Source: an uncultured Bacillaceae bacterium (lineage in GTDB: Bacteria > Bacillota > Bacilli > Bacillales > Amphibacillaceae). From it: a stretch of DNA of 43,976 nucleotides. The notes below the pieces were generated by a model. The model made no database searches. It saw nothing but the letters and a program-made list of their open reading frames with translations, and was not told the origin of the DNA. The position numbers and the translations under genes were made by a program. This document shows positions 17,054 through 26,280 of this stretch, one piece after another. Numbering within the stretch: the stretch's first letter is position 1; the number at the start of each line of letters is the position of its first letter. The stretch covers positions 1 to 43,976 of the forward strand of contig CALAMD010000067.1 of NCBI GenBank assembly GCA_937925695.1. The letters run 5' to 3'.

Positions 17054-19987
17054 CTACTCTATTGGCAAGTTAAACTCTTTTCTCTTCACTCTAATTTCAT
17101 CATCAATGTAAATGATATAATCATTTAATGCTTCTCGTGGATTCGTACCGTTATTGACGACTTCCCTAAATGCGTTGTCCAAATGTCTACCTGTGAAATA
17201 TCCACCTGGCACTTCTGGAACTCCTCTAACCCATTGCCATTGTTCTTCTAATTGCTGATAATCTCTTACTGGCCATGGTAGTTCCTTTAATGCTTCAACA
17301 TTTGCTGTAGGATAACGAGCAGCTGCTCCCATTAAGCCTTCCATTTCCCTACCAAAACGCACTTGAACATCTTTACTTGTCCACCACTTGAGAAACTCCC
17401 AAGCTGCTTCTTTATTTTCAGCTTGTTCCATGATAATAACTGATGTACCGGAACTTCCAACTTCACGGCGTATTTCACCATTTTCTTGTACTGTACCTGG
17501 TACTGGAATAAATTCCCACAAGCCTCTAATTTCTGGGGCAGAAACTGATAAATGGTTGTAGAATGAGTATTCTGCTATACCCATAGGCATTTCACCAGTT
17601 CTAAAACGGTTCGGGAAATCAAACCGTAAAGGTAACTTATAATTTGTATATAGTTTTGTCCAATCTTGGAATACTTCGATTGCCGTTTCTGAACCAAGGC
17701 CACTTCGTTTTCCACCATCTTCATATAATACTCCGTCCTTCTGATAGAGCATCATCGTGAAGGTTTCGTTAGGAACAATGTTTTGTACGGCCTCTGCAGC
17801 CGGATCTTGAACCAATGGAAGAGCTACTTCCATATGATTTTTTTGTAACTCAGGAATAAGGTTATAAAAATCTTCCCAAGTTTCCGGCGGTTCTAACTCC
17901 AATTCTTCGAAAATATCTTTTCGATAAAATAACATACTAAATATTTGTTGTTCAGGTAAGGCATAGACCCCATCTTCAAAGCGATATGGGACGATGGCAC
18001 TTTCTCTGAATCTCTTTTCTACTTCAGGATAATCAGGAAACTGGGTTAAATCAGTTACTGCATTACGCATCGCGTAGTTTACCGGAGTCTGATTATCTAT
18101 TTGCATCGCTACATCTGGCCCTTGTCCTGCAAGGGTTGCCGGTAGTAATACATCCATTTGGACAAGTTTTAAATTGACATTGATGTTCGTCTGGGGTGTA
18201 AAGGTATCGTCAATCATTGCTTTAAGCACTTGGGCTTGGTCACGACCAGTCCCTATCCAAACGGTGATACTCTCTTCTACCTCATCTTCATCAGCAACAT
18301 TACCGATGGTATTGTAATCTTCGATAAATGAATAGATGAAGTTACCAATCTCATGTTTTACTTTTTGTAGAAAACCTGTATCGGCTTGAGGCATTTTTTG
18401 ATCAGGTGAGGCGACAACTAAATAGTCTATTTCTAGTGGCTGTTCTCTCACAGTTAAGATCCAAGTCCCTAGACTTCCTACGTTGATTTTATATCGATCT
18501 AGTCGACGTTGAATCGTTTCAGGTCTTTTCACAAAGTCTTTTAGCTGATATGCCATTGTATCTAGAATAGCGGTTTGGTCACTTCTTTCACCTGTAATCT
18601 CTTCCAATTGATCTGCTACACTCGTAATAATTTCACTTTGACGTTCAAATACTTCTAACATTTCAGGAATATTTTTTTCTAACTCATAATCACGATATGG
18701 ATCAGGTACTGCACCAGTAATCATTAATATTTGTCTGTAAATATGGTTTAATTCGAGGACGCTATCTTCTATTGTTCTTAGTAACGGAGCAATATCACCT
18801 AACGTTACCTCTAATGTAATTTCGTGGGTCCCCTTAGGTAAATAAAATAAATATGGTTCTTCCTCGCCAAGTTCATGCATCACCCATTTGTGATCAAAAT
18901 AAAATGGGATTGTTTCACTTTCTTTAAATGGTACTTCCCCATTGATCAATAACTTCCGGGTTGAGTAAATACCCCGAAGCATGTTTTGTTTAGCCTTAAT
19001 GCCAATTTTATAAAGGCCATCTTCTGGCACATCGACTTTCCAGGTAATCCATTGTCCTGGCCAGCGCCAATTATAGCCACCAATGGCATTCATTCTAATC
19101 TTAGATACATGATATGGTTCTGTTGCTGGACTGGATCTATCATTAACAGCATACAGAGTTGGAGATGACTTTAAGTATGCGTCTTCCCCTTGGACTTTAA
19201 TCATGATATCTTTCGTTTCTTGGTATCCATTTTGTTCATAGGTTTGTTTTACTTCTTCATATGTAAGTACTGGAGGCACTTGATATATCTTAAGATAATC
19301 GATTGCGACTGGTTCCCTTGATGAAACAAGCGTTATCGTGTTTTTACCTTGTTTAAAATAAAAATAATAGGGTTCAGTATAATAGCCTTCAGAATCTTGT
19401 AAATCTACTTCCATCCAGATTGGGCTTTCGACTTGCCGAGGTCTTAAATCATTTCCTCGGTTATCTTGCTCAATCTCTGGCAATTCATTTGTCCACGATC
19501 TCGGAAAAGATAAGGTTGCTGCTCCTTGGAACGGTAGTTCGCCATTGATCCAAATTTCCCTTTCAATGTCTGAACTTTTTCCTACAATAGGGAAATAGCG
19601 AATTGCTATATTATAAAGGCCTTCTTCTGGCACATCCACTTCCCAAGTAATTGATCCAGTTTCATCAGTAATAACAGCGCTTCCATCAATGCCCTCAAAA
19701 TTTTCTATCACTTCAACATCCATTTCTTCTACAGCCGAATACGCTGCACCATCAATAATAATTTCATGATCTGGGAATGAATGATGACTATGTTCGTCCA
19801 AATAGTTTGCATATAAATCTTTACGGCCAAAAGTAAAACTATCGACAACTTCTTCGACTGTTTCCTCTTGATCCGTCTCTGCAAACACGGTTGGGCTTTG
19901 GAAAAATGCTTGATTATTAGCAATTAACAAGAATGAAATTAAGATAAGGCTCAATAGAGTTGTTATCTTTTTTTGTTTTGTGAGCAC
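17054..19987 (-). CDS. Giant secreted solute-binding protein with two carbohydrate-binding-like domains
   Basis: From the GTG at 19987 (AGGAGGTG seven bases upstream; the ATG at 20017 has no such site) the product is 977 residues. A signal peptide ends at VFA-ET (about residue 37) with no lipobox cysteine, unlike normal Gram-positive binding proteins. Residues about 75-237 and 260-396 are two related beta-sandwich domains, CBM35/galactose-binding-like: WEVDVPEEGLYNIAIRY matches WKVDVPEDGLYKIGIK, and INGELPFQ matches INGEVPFK. A helical stretch (about 397-500) follows, then LEIDYLVV, echoing the VAIDYLKI that closes domain 1, so domain 2 may be split by a helical insert. Residues about 572-977 are a family-1 extracellular solute-binding domain. 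It probably captures a polymer or large oligosaccharide for the permeases downstream. Confidence 0.85.
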   Translation of the reverse strand: MLTKQKKITTLLSLILISFLLIANNQAFFQSPTVFAETDQEETVEEVVDSFTFGRKDLYANYLDEHSHHSFPDHEIIIDGAAYSAVEEMDVEVIENFEGIDGSAVITDETGSITWEVDVPEEGLYNIAIRYFPIVGKSSDIEREIWINGELPFQGAATLSFPRSWTNELPEIEQDNRGNDLRPRQVESPIWMEVDLQDSEGYYTEPYYFYFKQGKNTITLVSSREPVAIDYLKIYQVPPVLTYEEVKQTYEQNGYQETKDIMIKVQGEDAYLKSSPTLYAVNDRSSPATEPYHVSKIRMNAIGGYNWRWPGQWITWKVDVPEDGLYKIGIKAKQNMLRGIYSTRKLLINGEVPFKESETIPFYFDHKWVMHELGEEEPYLFYLPKGTHEITLEVTLGDIAPLLRTIEDSVLELNHIYRQILMITGAVPDPYRDYELEKNIPEMLEVFERQSEIITSVADQLEEITGERSDQTAILDTMAYQLKDFVKRPETIQRRLDRYKINVGSLGTWILTVREQPLEIDYLVVASPDQKMPQADTGFLQKVKHEIGNFIYSFIEDYNTIGNVADEDEVEESITVWIGTGRDQAQVLKAMIDDTFTPQTNINVNLKLVQMDVLLPATLAGQGPDVAMQIDNQTPVNYAMRNAVTDLTQFPDYPEVEKRFRESAIVPYRFEDGVYALPEQQIFSMLFYRKDIFEELELEPPETWEDFYNLIPELQKNHMEVALPLVQDPAAEAVQNIVPNETFTMMLYQKDGVLYEDGGKRSGLGSETAIEVFQDWTKLYTNYKLPLRFDFPNRFRTGEMPMGIAEYSFYNHLSVSAPEIRGLWEFIPVPGTVQENGEIRREVGSSGTSVIIMEQAENKEAAWEFLKWWTSKDVQVRFGREMEGLMGAAARYPTANVEALKELPWPVRDYQQLEEQWQWVRGVPEVPGGYFTGRHLDNAFREVVNNGTNPREALNDYIIYIDDEIRVKRKEFNLPIE

Positions 19988-20046
19988 GTAACGCACCTCC
20001 TGTCTGTTCTCGAACATTTGGTGTATATATTGATATTAATAAGGAT

Positions 20047-20070
20047 CCGCCAATAAAAGTTTATTGGCGG
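20047..20070 (-). other. Intercistronic hairpin between the two solute-binding protein genes
   Basis: CCGCCAATAAA (20047-20057) pairs with TTTATTGGCGG (20060-20070), a very tight stem-loop in the 184-bp gap. No U-run follows on the minus strand, so partial 3'-end protection or processing is more likely than full termination. A second weaker repeat, GCTGATT/AATCAGC, lies at 20136-20160. Confidence 0.6.
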
Positions 20071-20171
20071 AATCACTAAATTACTTTCGTTGTAATATCA
20101 CTAGAGCCATGTCATATTATTTACTTTTGATTGACGCTGATTAACAAATTAACAATCAGCAATAAACGGAT

Positions 20172-21557
20172 TTATTCAGAAGCACTACCTAGGAATTCAT
20201 CTACGAGTGCTTGGGCTTCTGGCTTAATACTTGCAACTGCTTGTGCAGGAGTCTGCTCTCCGAATGCAATTGCTTCCCAAGTACCATAAAATGCATCAGC
20301 TAAGTTATAAGGCTTCCATCTTCCAAATTTAACGTTATCTAACATTTGAGTCGCCATTTCCACGGACTCTTCATTTGGAAAGATGTCTTCAAACCATGCA
20401 ATTTGCTGTTCTCTTTCGTACTCCCATAGCTGTAGGTCTTCCCAAATTTGGTAAACAATTTCAGGATCTTCTACACCAACAGGGATAACGTATCCACTGA
20501 CACCTGTTCTAATCGCACCATATTCAGATGCATTTGGACCAAGTGGCCAGTATACATAACCCCACTCAAATGGAGCTTCACGACGCTCTTCTGATGCTTC
20601 CCAAGTTGCTCCGTGAACCATTGCAGCAATACCTTCGTTAAAGAATACTGGTGGGTCTTCCCAGAGTGTACTACGATCATTTTCTCTAACAACATCATGC
20701 AAGTTAAATAAATCAGCTGTAAACTCTAAAGCTTGTAAAGCCTCTGGTGAATCTAACACAATTTCCCCTGTTTCAATGTCTAAAACACGAGCATCGTTTG
20801 AGATAATTGAATACTCAGCGATCGTGTGTGGGTTTAATGCTAGCCCATACTGATCTCCTGAAGTGAGTGTCTTAGCTGCATGTAACATTGCATCCCAAGT
20901 CCATTCGCCTCTTTGTACGAGATCATATGGATCTTCTAAACCGGCTTGCTCAAAAAGTGTTTTGTTATAGAACATTCCACCACCACGGGCAAATGTACCT
21001 AATGTTTCAACCGCATATACTTTTCCATCCGGTAAAATACGTCCTTGTTCAAGGATCATGTCACTTAATTTCGTTTGGGAAAGATCGATAATATCATCAT
21101 AAGCTACGATAAGTCCTTCTAACGCAAGACGAGACAGTCGTCCTGTTTCGGTGTCATCAAATAAGACAATATCTGCATAAGGTTCTCCCGCAAGAACTGT
21201 CGTTGTAAAGTGATCAAACTTCTCATCATAAGGTGTTGTTGTCCACTCAATGGTGACATTATACTTTTCTTCTACCTCTCTCCATCTTTCCACTTGAAGA
21301 TCTCCGATTTCAGTACCTTCCTCAGGTGTTAAATCGGCATGGAAATTGATCGTGATGTGACGTCCACCAAGATCGTAGGTTTCTTCAGGTTCATTCTCTG
21401 GTGCTTCATTCTCATTTCCATCATCATTTGTTTGATTTTCCGCATTGTTTCCATTGTCATTTGCAGTTGATGGTTCATCACTACCACCGCAGGCTGCAAG
21501 GATGAATGCGGATACAGTCACAACTAAAAATAATAAGAACCATTTGCGTGACTTCAT
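20172..21557 (-). CDS. Sugar ABC transporter substrate-binding lipoprotein
   Basis: First gene of the nine-gene operon; 461 residues. The signal peptide ends in the lipobox LAAC (Cys23), followed by a Gly/Ser/Asn/Asp/Glu-rich linker to about residue 60. The rest is a family-1 extracellular solute-binding fold: ITINFHADLTPEEGTEIGDLQVERW at the start of the domain, YADIVLFDDTETGRLS, and the late helix VYQIWEDLQLWEYEREQQIAWF. It should bind an oligosaccharide and deliver it to one of the two permease pairs. GAGGGGGC lies eight bases before the ATG. A well-formed promoter with palindromic operators lies directly upstream. Ligand unknown. Confidence 0.9.
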   Translation of the reverse strand: MKSRKWFLLFLVVTVSAFILAACGGSDEPSTANDNGNNAENQTNDDGNENEAPENEPEETYDLGGRHITINFHADLTPEEGTEIGDLQVERWREVEEKYNVTIEWTTTPYDEKFDHFTTTVLAGEPYADIVLFDDTETGRLSRLALEGLIVAYDDIIDLSQTKLSDMILEQGRILPDGKVYAVETLGTFARGGGMFYNKTLFEQAGLEDPYDLVQRGEWTWDAMLHAAKTLTSGDQYGLALNPHTIAEYSIISNDARVLDIETGEIVLDSPEALQALEFTADLFNLHDVVRENDRSTLWEDPPVFFNEGIAAMVHGATWEASEERREAPFEWGYVYWPLGPNASEYGAIRTGVSGYVIPVGVEDPEIVYQIWEDLQLWEYEREQQIAWFEDIFPNEESVEMATQMLDNVKFGRWKPYNLADAFYGTWEAIAFGEQTPAQAVASIKPEAQALVDEFLGSASE

Positions 21558-21614
21558 TTTTTTGCCCCCTCTAACAATTTTTTAAAAATTTTATATTACA
21601 CATAAACGGAAGCG

Positions 21615-21677
21615 TTTACGTATACGCTTACATTTACGTATTACCATAAATATAGATGACTTATACGTATACGTCAA
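21615..21677 (-). promoter_or_regulatory. Promoter and CGTATACG operators of the nine-gene operon
   Basis: On the minus strand TTGACG (21677-21672), a 17-bp spacer and TATATT (21654-21649) make a strong sigma-A promoter. The palindrome CGTATACG occurs twice: at 21666-21673, overlapping the -35, and at 21619-21626, just downstream of the start site. The second lies inside TGTAAGCGTATACG (21632-21619), two mismatches from cre. TTTACGTAT also repeats at 21615 and 21633. A LacI/AraR-like repressor plus CcpA is likely; the repressor is not identifiable. Confidence 0.6.
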
Positions 21678-21990
21678 GACTTTTTGTGTAATTTTTTAAT
21701 ATTTTTGATTATAGGTAACTAAGGGAATTGTTGAGAAGTATGTATAATAACGGGAATATACCATGTTATTCAAATAATTCAGGTGATTGTTACAAATATC
21801 TGAATATATAGTTAACTTATTAACAAGATGTGAAAAATATAACAAATTATTTTTATATTTTACAATTTTTGCGATCCTAGTTATACGTATATATTTCTCT
21901 ATTAAATTGCGAGATTATGCGTATATGTTAAAGTTTCATTGCCTTATACTTATCTCTCATTTATAAATTCCCTAGCTATAAAAGCACAAA
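21678..21990. other. AT-rich intergenic stretch without a gene
   Basis: About 310 very AT-rich bases between the promoter above and the GH95 terminator. I see no ORF with a ribosome site. Two degenerate copies of the upstream palindrome occur: ATACGTATAT at about 21884 and GCGTATATG at about 21919. They may be extra operator half-sites or chance in AT-rich DNA. Confidence 0.4.
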
Positions 21991-22020
21991 AACTCTCTAG
22001 AAGCGTTTTTCTAGAGAGTT
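21991..22020 (-). terminator. Terminator of the GH31-GH95 operon
   Basis: AACTCTCTAG (21991-22000) pairs perfectly with CTAGAGAGTT (22011-22020) around a 10-nt loop, 25 bp past the GH95 stop. The minus-strand tail TTTGTGCTTTTATAG is U-rich. Confidence 0.75.
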
Positions 22021-22045
22021 TCAATCATGATGATATGCTTTTAGT

Positions 22046-24328
22046 TTATCCCTTGACGATATAAGTATTTCCTTTTTTAGCCTGAAAGGTGACTACATCT
22101 CCTTCCACCTTTAGGTCTTCAGCACCTAAAACTGTGATAGGTGTATTTGTTCGGATCCGGCAGGTCTGATCATGATTGGCTTGTAGTTTTGCCTCAACAA
22201 GCTTTCCTTCCTGCCAAGATATCGCTACTTCAAAGCCACCACGGGCACGAAGTCCTGAGATACTTCCTGTTGACCAAGCTTTTGGTAATGCTGGTAATAA
22301 ATGAATTTCACCATCATGGCTTTGCATTAACATTTCAGCAATACCTGCGATCCCGCCGAAATTCCCATCAATTTGAAATGGTGGATGGTTATCGAATAAA
22401 TTAGGTAACGTTGAGGATTTTAATAACTCCAATAAGTTATGATACGCTTTTTCCTCTTCTTCTAACCTTGCCCACATGTTAATAATCCAAGCCCGGCTCC
22501 AGCCCGTATGGCCCCCGCCTTGGGATAATCGTCTTCTTAACGTTTCTTTAGCTGCGTTAGCTAAATCAGGAGTTTTACGAACAGAAATCTGGTTACTTGG
22601 ATGTAAAGCAAATAGATGGGATATATGACGATGCCCAGGTTCTGCTTCATCATAATCTTCTAACCATTCTTGAATTTGACCATGTTTACCAATTTTAATT
22701 TCCGGTAGTTTAGCTCGTAACGTTGTCAGTTCTTGTCTAAATTCCTCGTCACATTCTAGTATACTACTTGCTTCGATACAACCTGTAAACAGGTCGTAGA
22801 TAATTTGACTATCCATTGCTGGTCCTTCACATAGAACTCCTTGCTCACCATTTGGTAAAATATACGTGTTTTCAGGTGAGACGGATGGTGAGGTTACTAA
22901 ATAACCATCTTTATTTTCAATGAGAAATTCAACAAAAAATATAGCTGCTTCTTTCATTGTTTCATAGGCTGACTCCAAAAAGGTTTTATCCTTTGTATAT
23001 TGATAGTGTTCCCAAAGATGGAGACATAACCAGGCAGCACCCATTGGCCAAATTGTTGCCGGCATGTATATATCTTGCGGTGCTGTATCAGCCCAAATAT
23101 CGGTATTGTGATGGGCAACAAATCCACGACACCCATACATTTTTCGAGCAGTTTCTCTACCATTTACCCGCAGTCTTTCCAAATGATCAAATAATGGTTG
23201 ATGACATTCTGATAAATTACATACCTCTGCAGGCCAATAATTCATCTGCAAGTTAATATTGATTGTATACTTACTATCCCACGGTGGTAGCATATGCTCG
23301 TTCCAAATCCCTTGTAAATTAGCAGGTAAAGAGTTAGGACGACTTGATGAAATGAGTAAATAACGACCAAAATCAAAATAGGTTTTAATTAAGTGAAAGT
23401 CGTCTTCGCCTTCTCTTAACAATGCTAAACGTTGATCTGTTGGAACCTTATATTTTTCATCATGTTCAGGACCTAAATGGAAATCTACTCGGTTAAACAA
23501 TTCTTGGTAGTCTTCAACATGTTTATTCCTTAACGTTTGGTAATCAATGTCAATCACCTTCTGAATAATAGTTTGGCATTGTTCGGCCGGATTGTCAAAC
23601 CGAAAGGATGTCGCTGCTGATAAAATTAATGTCACAGTATCAGCCTGATCAACGATAAGTCGATTACCAATGGTATAAACATCGCCACCATCAGCAAACA
23701 CTCGTAATGCACTAGCAAAGGTTATGCCACCATTTCCGCCAGTCTCACCAATCATGATGAGTGAATCATTGGCAATAGCTTTCATTTCATCGAGATTTCG
23801 AGTTGCGCCACGATCATAATGGGCTTGAAAAGAAATCCCATGATCATCAGAGGCGGTGAGACGAATCACCATCACTTGATCAGGATAACTCGTAAAATAT
23901 TCACGCTGATAATGCGTCTGCCCAATTGAATAATTTACTTGTACCATGCCTTCTTCTAAATTTAATATTCTTTCATAGTTAGAGACTTCACTTTCGTCAT
24001 GATTAAAATTCAAAAATAGGTCACCAAGGGGTTCATAATGCCGTTGTGATTCTGGTATGCCGGTAAATGCTAGTTTCCCTAATTCCTCGGCCTCTGACAA
24101 TCTACCTTCTGCTAATAATTGTCTAATTTTAGGTAGGTTTTCAAGGGCATCAGGATTATTTCGGTCTCTTGGACCACCATACCATACAGAATCCTCATTT
24201 AGCTGAACCCTTTCCTGTCCGATCGTTCCGAAAACCATTCCACCTAAACGTCCGTTTCCAATTGGCAATGCTTCATTCCAATTTGTTGCAGGCCTATCAT
24301 AATATAATCTTTGGCTTACTTTATTCAT
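22046..24328 (-). CDS. GH95 alpha-L-fucosidase / alpha-L-galactosidase (intracellular)
   Basis: A 760-residue glycoside hydrolase family 95 enzyme that removes terminal alpha-L-fucose or the isosteric alpha-L-galactose. The N-terminal beta domain opens LYYDRPATNWNEALPIGNGR with QLNEDSVWYGGPRDRNNP, the family hallmark. The (alpha/alpha)6 barrel shows LQGIWNE, INLQMNYWPAE, EGPAMDSQII (acid-bearing loop), GHRHISHLFALHP and GGGHTGWSRAW, with HLLPALPKAW near the end. No signal peptide is seen. The ATG at 24328 has GAGGTG seven bases upstream; the in-frame ATG at 24373 lacks one. It is the last gene of the operon with lactonase, LgoD-like dehydrogenase, AKR and GH31. The neighbours favour L-galactose as the product, but fucose is not excluded. 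Confidence 0.9.
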   Translation of the reverse strand: MNKVSQRLYYDRPATNWNEALPIGNGRLGGMVFGTIGQERVQLNEDSVWYGGPRDRNNPDALENLPKIRQLLAEGRLSEAEELGKLAFTGIPESQRHYEPLGDLFLNFNHDESEVSNYERILNLEEGMVQVNYSIGQTHYQREYFTSYPDQVMVIRLTASDDHGISFQAHYDRGATRNLDEMKAIANDSLIMIGETGGNGGITFASALRVFADGGDVYTIGNRLIVDQADTVTLILSAATSFRFDNPAEQCQTIIQKVIDIDYQTLRNKHVEDYQELFNRVDFHLGPEHDEKYKVPTDQRLALLREGEDDFHLIKTYFDFGRYLLISSSRPNSLPANLQGIWNEHMLPPWDSKYTININLQMNYWPAEVCNLSECHQPLFDHLERLRVNGRETARKMYGCRGFVAHHNTDIWADTAPQDIYMPATIWPMGAAWLCLHLWEHYQYTKDKTFLESAYETMKEAAIFFVEFLIENKDGYLVTSPSVSPENTYILPNGEQGVLCEGPAMDSQIIYDLFTGCIEASSILECDEEFRQELTTLRAKLPEIKIGKHGQIQEWLEDYDEAEPGHRHISHLFALHPSNQISVRKTPDLANAAKETLRRRLSQGGGHTGWSRAWIINMWARLEEEEKAYHNLLELLKSSTLPNLFDNHPPFQIDGNFGGIAGIAEMLMQSHDGEIHLLPALPKAWSTGSISGLRARGGFEVAISWQEGKLVEAKLQANHDQTCRIRTNTPITVLGAEDLKVEGDVVTFQAKKGNTYIVKG

Positions 24329-24396
24329 GTTTAGCACCTCGCAAATCATCTTTATACTTTTTACCTTACACAAAAAGAATAAATAACGAATATCGA

Positions 24397-25224
24397 TTAC
24401 AATTTATAAAAATTCACACTTGTTTTTCCTAACACATATTCTTGCTCTTCCTTTGGTCGGTCCTTGATAAAGTCAATCACGATATTCATCACAGATTGAT
24501 AGTCATTTACAACTGTACATACTGGCCAATCTGAACCAATCATTAAGCGATGAGCCGGAAAGATCGTAAACAGTTTTTCTAAGTATGGTTTAAACGTTGT
24601 CGCATCTTGATCATGCCAGTTGGCTTCAGTAACCATACCAGAAATCTTACAATATACATTATCAAAGGATGACAGTATTTGCATATGTTTAAACCAATGA
24701 TCAATTTCGTTCTCTTTAATTCGTGGCTTAGCAATATGATCAATGACAAAACGTTGATCTGGATGGCGCTCAACAAGTTTTATTGTTTGGGGTAAATGTT
24801 TTTCAAAAATTAATATATCATAGGTTAAATCGTAATCTTTAAGGAGCGATAAACCCCGATTAAAATCTTCACGTAACATAAAATCATCATCGACTTCATC
24901 ATGGATAACATGACGAACACCTTTTAGTTTATCATTCGTGACTAAGTCATTGAGCTGTTTGTCCACTTCACTCGAACGCAAATCAACCCAACCAACGACA
25001 CCCTTAATGAGAGGGTGTTGATCTGCCAAAGATAGCAACCATTCTGTTTCTTGTAAAGTCTGTCTTGCTTGAACAGCTACTGCTCCATCAAATTGAATTG
25101 AATCAAGGAGGGGTTTTAAATCCTGCGGACCAAAGTTTGCTTTTAAGCGCTGCATATCGTCCCCAATCCAAGGATAATCCTGTTCATTATAATTGATAAA
25201 ATGTACATGTGAATCAATCTTCAT
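24397..25224 (-). CDS. COG3618 amidohydrolase-type sugar lactonase (predicted L-galactono/L-fucono-lactonase)
   Basis: A 275-residue amidohydrolase-2 family (TIM barrel) enzyme predicted to open an aldonolactone to the free acid in the cytoplasm. Visible hallmarks are the metal/active-site start DSHVHFINY, YPWIGDD, AVAVQARQTLQETEWLL, GVVGWVDLRS, FVIDHIAKP and the late aspartate in LMIGSDWPVC, the order seen in L-fucono- and L-galactono-1,5-lactonases. Length is normal. AGGAGG lies about 11 bases before the ATG at 25224. It follows the LgoD-like dehydrogenase by 27 bp. The AKR two genes upstream would make its lactone substrate and the LgoD-like enzyme would use the acid. Confidence 0.85.
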   Translation of the reverse strand: MKIDSHVHFINYNEQDYPWIGDDMQRLKANFGPQDLKPLLDSIQFDGAVAVQARQTLQETEWLLSLADQHPLIKGVVGWVDLRSSEVDKQLNDLVTNDKLKGVRHVIHDEVDDDFMLREDFNRGLSLLKDYDLTYDILIFEKHLPQTIKLVERHPDQRFVIDHIAKPRIKENEIDHWFKHMQILSSFDNVYCKISGMVTEANWHDQDATTFKPYLEKLFTIFPAHRLMIGSDWPVCTVVNDYQSVMNIVIDFIKDRPKEEQEYVLGKTSVNFYKL

Positions 25225-25251
25225 TTTTATAAAACCTCCTTCAAATAATCA

Positions 25252-26265
25252 TTACAATTCAATCATAGCTTTGATGACATTTGCCTCCGGTTCCATTAAC
25301 GCTTCAAATTGATCGGCAACTTCTGAAAAAGGAATTTTATGAGTAATAAAACTTTCAGTATCAATCTGACCGTTACCCATAGCCCGAAGAACAGTTTCAA
25401 AATCAATTTGTGTCGCATTCCGGCTACTAAATAGTGTCAGTTCTTTTTGATGATAATCAGGGTAGTAAACTGAAAAATCGTCTCGAATTAGCCCAACAAA
25501 CACTAATTTCCCGCCAAATGCAGCATAGTTGAGTGATGATTCCATTGACTGCTTATTGCCAGTCGCATCGAACACGACTACTGGCAAGTCCCCATCTTTA
25601 ATCTGTTGGATTTTTTCTAATGGATTATCAGCCGCATTAACAATATGATCTACTTCCGCCCATTCCTGACTAAATTGTAATCGTTGATCATTCATATCCA
25701 TCGCAATAACTTCTGCTCCTGCCAGCTTGGCAAGTTTCATAACCCCTAATCCGATTGGTCCGGCACCGATGACCAATACGAAATCACCCTTCGTTAAATC
25801 TGCTCTTCTTACAGCATGGGCACCGATACTTAAACACTCAACAATGGCAGCAGAATCTAAATCAATATGGTTCGCATTGATTAAATGGGTCGTAGGGATA
25901 TTCACATATTCTTGCATGCCGCCATCACGATGCACTCCTCTCACTTCAAGATGGGCACAACAATTTGTTTTTCCTCGTTTACAAGCCTGGCACTTGCCAC
26001 ATTCTTGATAAGGATTGATCGCGACCCGATCACCGACTTTAAAATCTGATTGCTGATCGTTAATAGCCACAATCTCGCCGGCGAGTTCATGTCCGAGAAT
26101 TCTTGGGTAGGTAAAATAGGGTTGATTCCCTGTATAGGCATGAAAATCAGTACCACATATGCCAATTCTCCGAATACGAATCAACGCCTCGCCTTCACTA
26201 ATTGTCGGTTTTTCAGTTTCCTCATAGACGAATTGAAACGGTTGCTGACAAATTAACTGTTTCAT
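25252..26265 (-). CDS. lgoD: Zinc alcohol dehydrogenase, LgoD-like (predicted L-galactonate 5-dehydrogenase)
   Basis: A 337-residue medium-chain zinc dehydrogenase predicted to oxidise L-galactonate to D-tagaturonate with NAD(P). It resembles E. coli LgoD (YjjN) beyond general family motifs: LICQQP at the start, GICGTDFHAYTGNQP, YPRILGHE, NCC after the zinc loop and GVHRDGGMQEY. Catalytic zinc ligands C37 and H59-E60, structural zinc cysteines 89, 92, 95 and 103, and the cofactor loop GAGPIGLG are intact. AGGAGAGG lies close to the ATG at 26265. It is 15 bp downstream of the AKR gene and 27 bp upstream of the lactonase. A related aldonate or sorbitol-type polyol could be the substrate instead. 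Confidence 0.82.
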   Translation of the reverse strand: MKQLICQQPFQFVYEETEKPTISEGEALIRIRRIGICGTDFHAYTGNQPYFTYPRILGHELAGEIVAINDQQSDFKVGDRVAINPYQECGKCQACKRGKTNCCAHLEVRGVHRDGGMQEYVNIPTTHLINANHIDLDSAAIVECLSIGAHAVRRADLTKGDFVLVIGAGPIGLGVMKLAKLAGAEVIAMDMNDQRLQFSQEWAEVDHIVNAADNPLEKIQQIKDGDLPVVVFDATGNKQSMESSLNYAAFGGKLVFVGLIRDDFSVYYPDYHQKELTLFSSRNATQIDFETVLRAMGNGQIDTESFITHKIPFSEVADQFEALMEPEANVIKAMIEL

Positions 26266-26280
26266 GATACCTCTCCTAAT

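Noticed and set aside
21678..21990. A small regulatory RNA in the AT-rich gap
   Set aside because: No independent terminator, stable hairpin or promoter pair is evident beyond the GH95 terminator.
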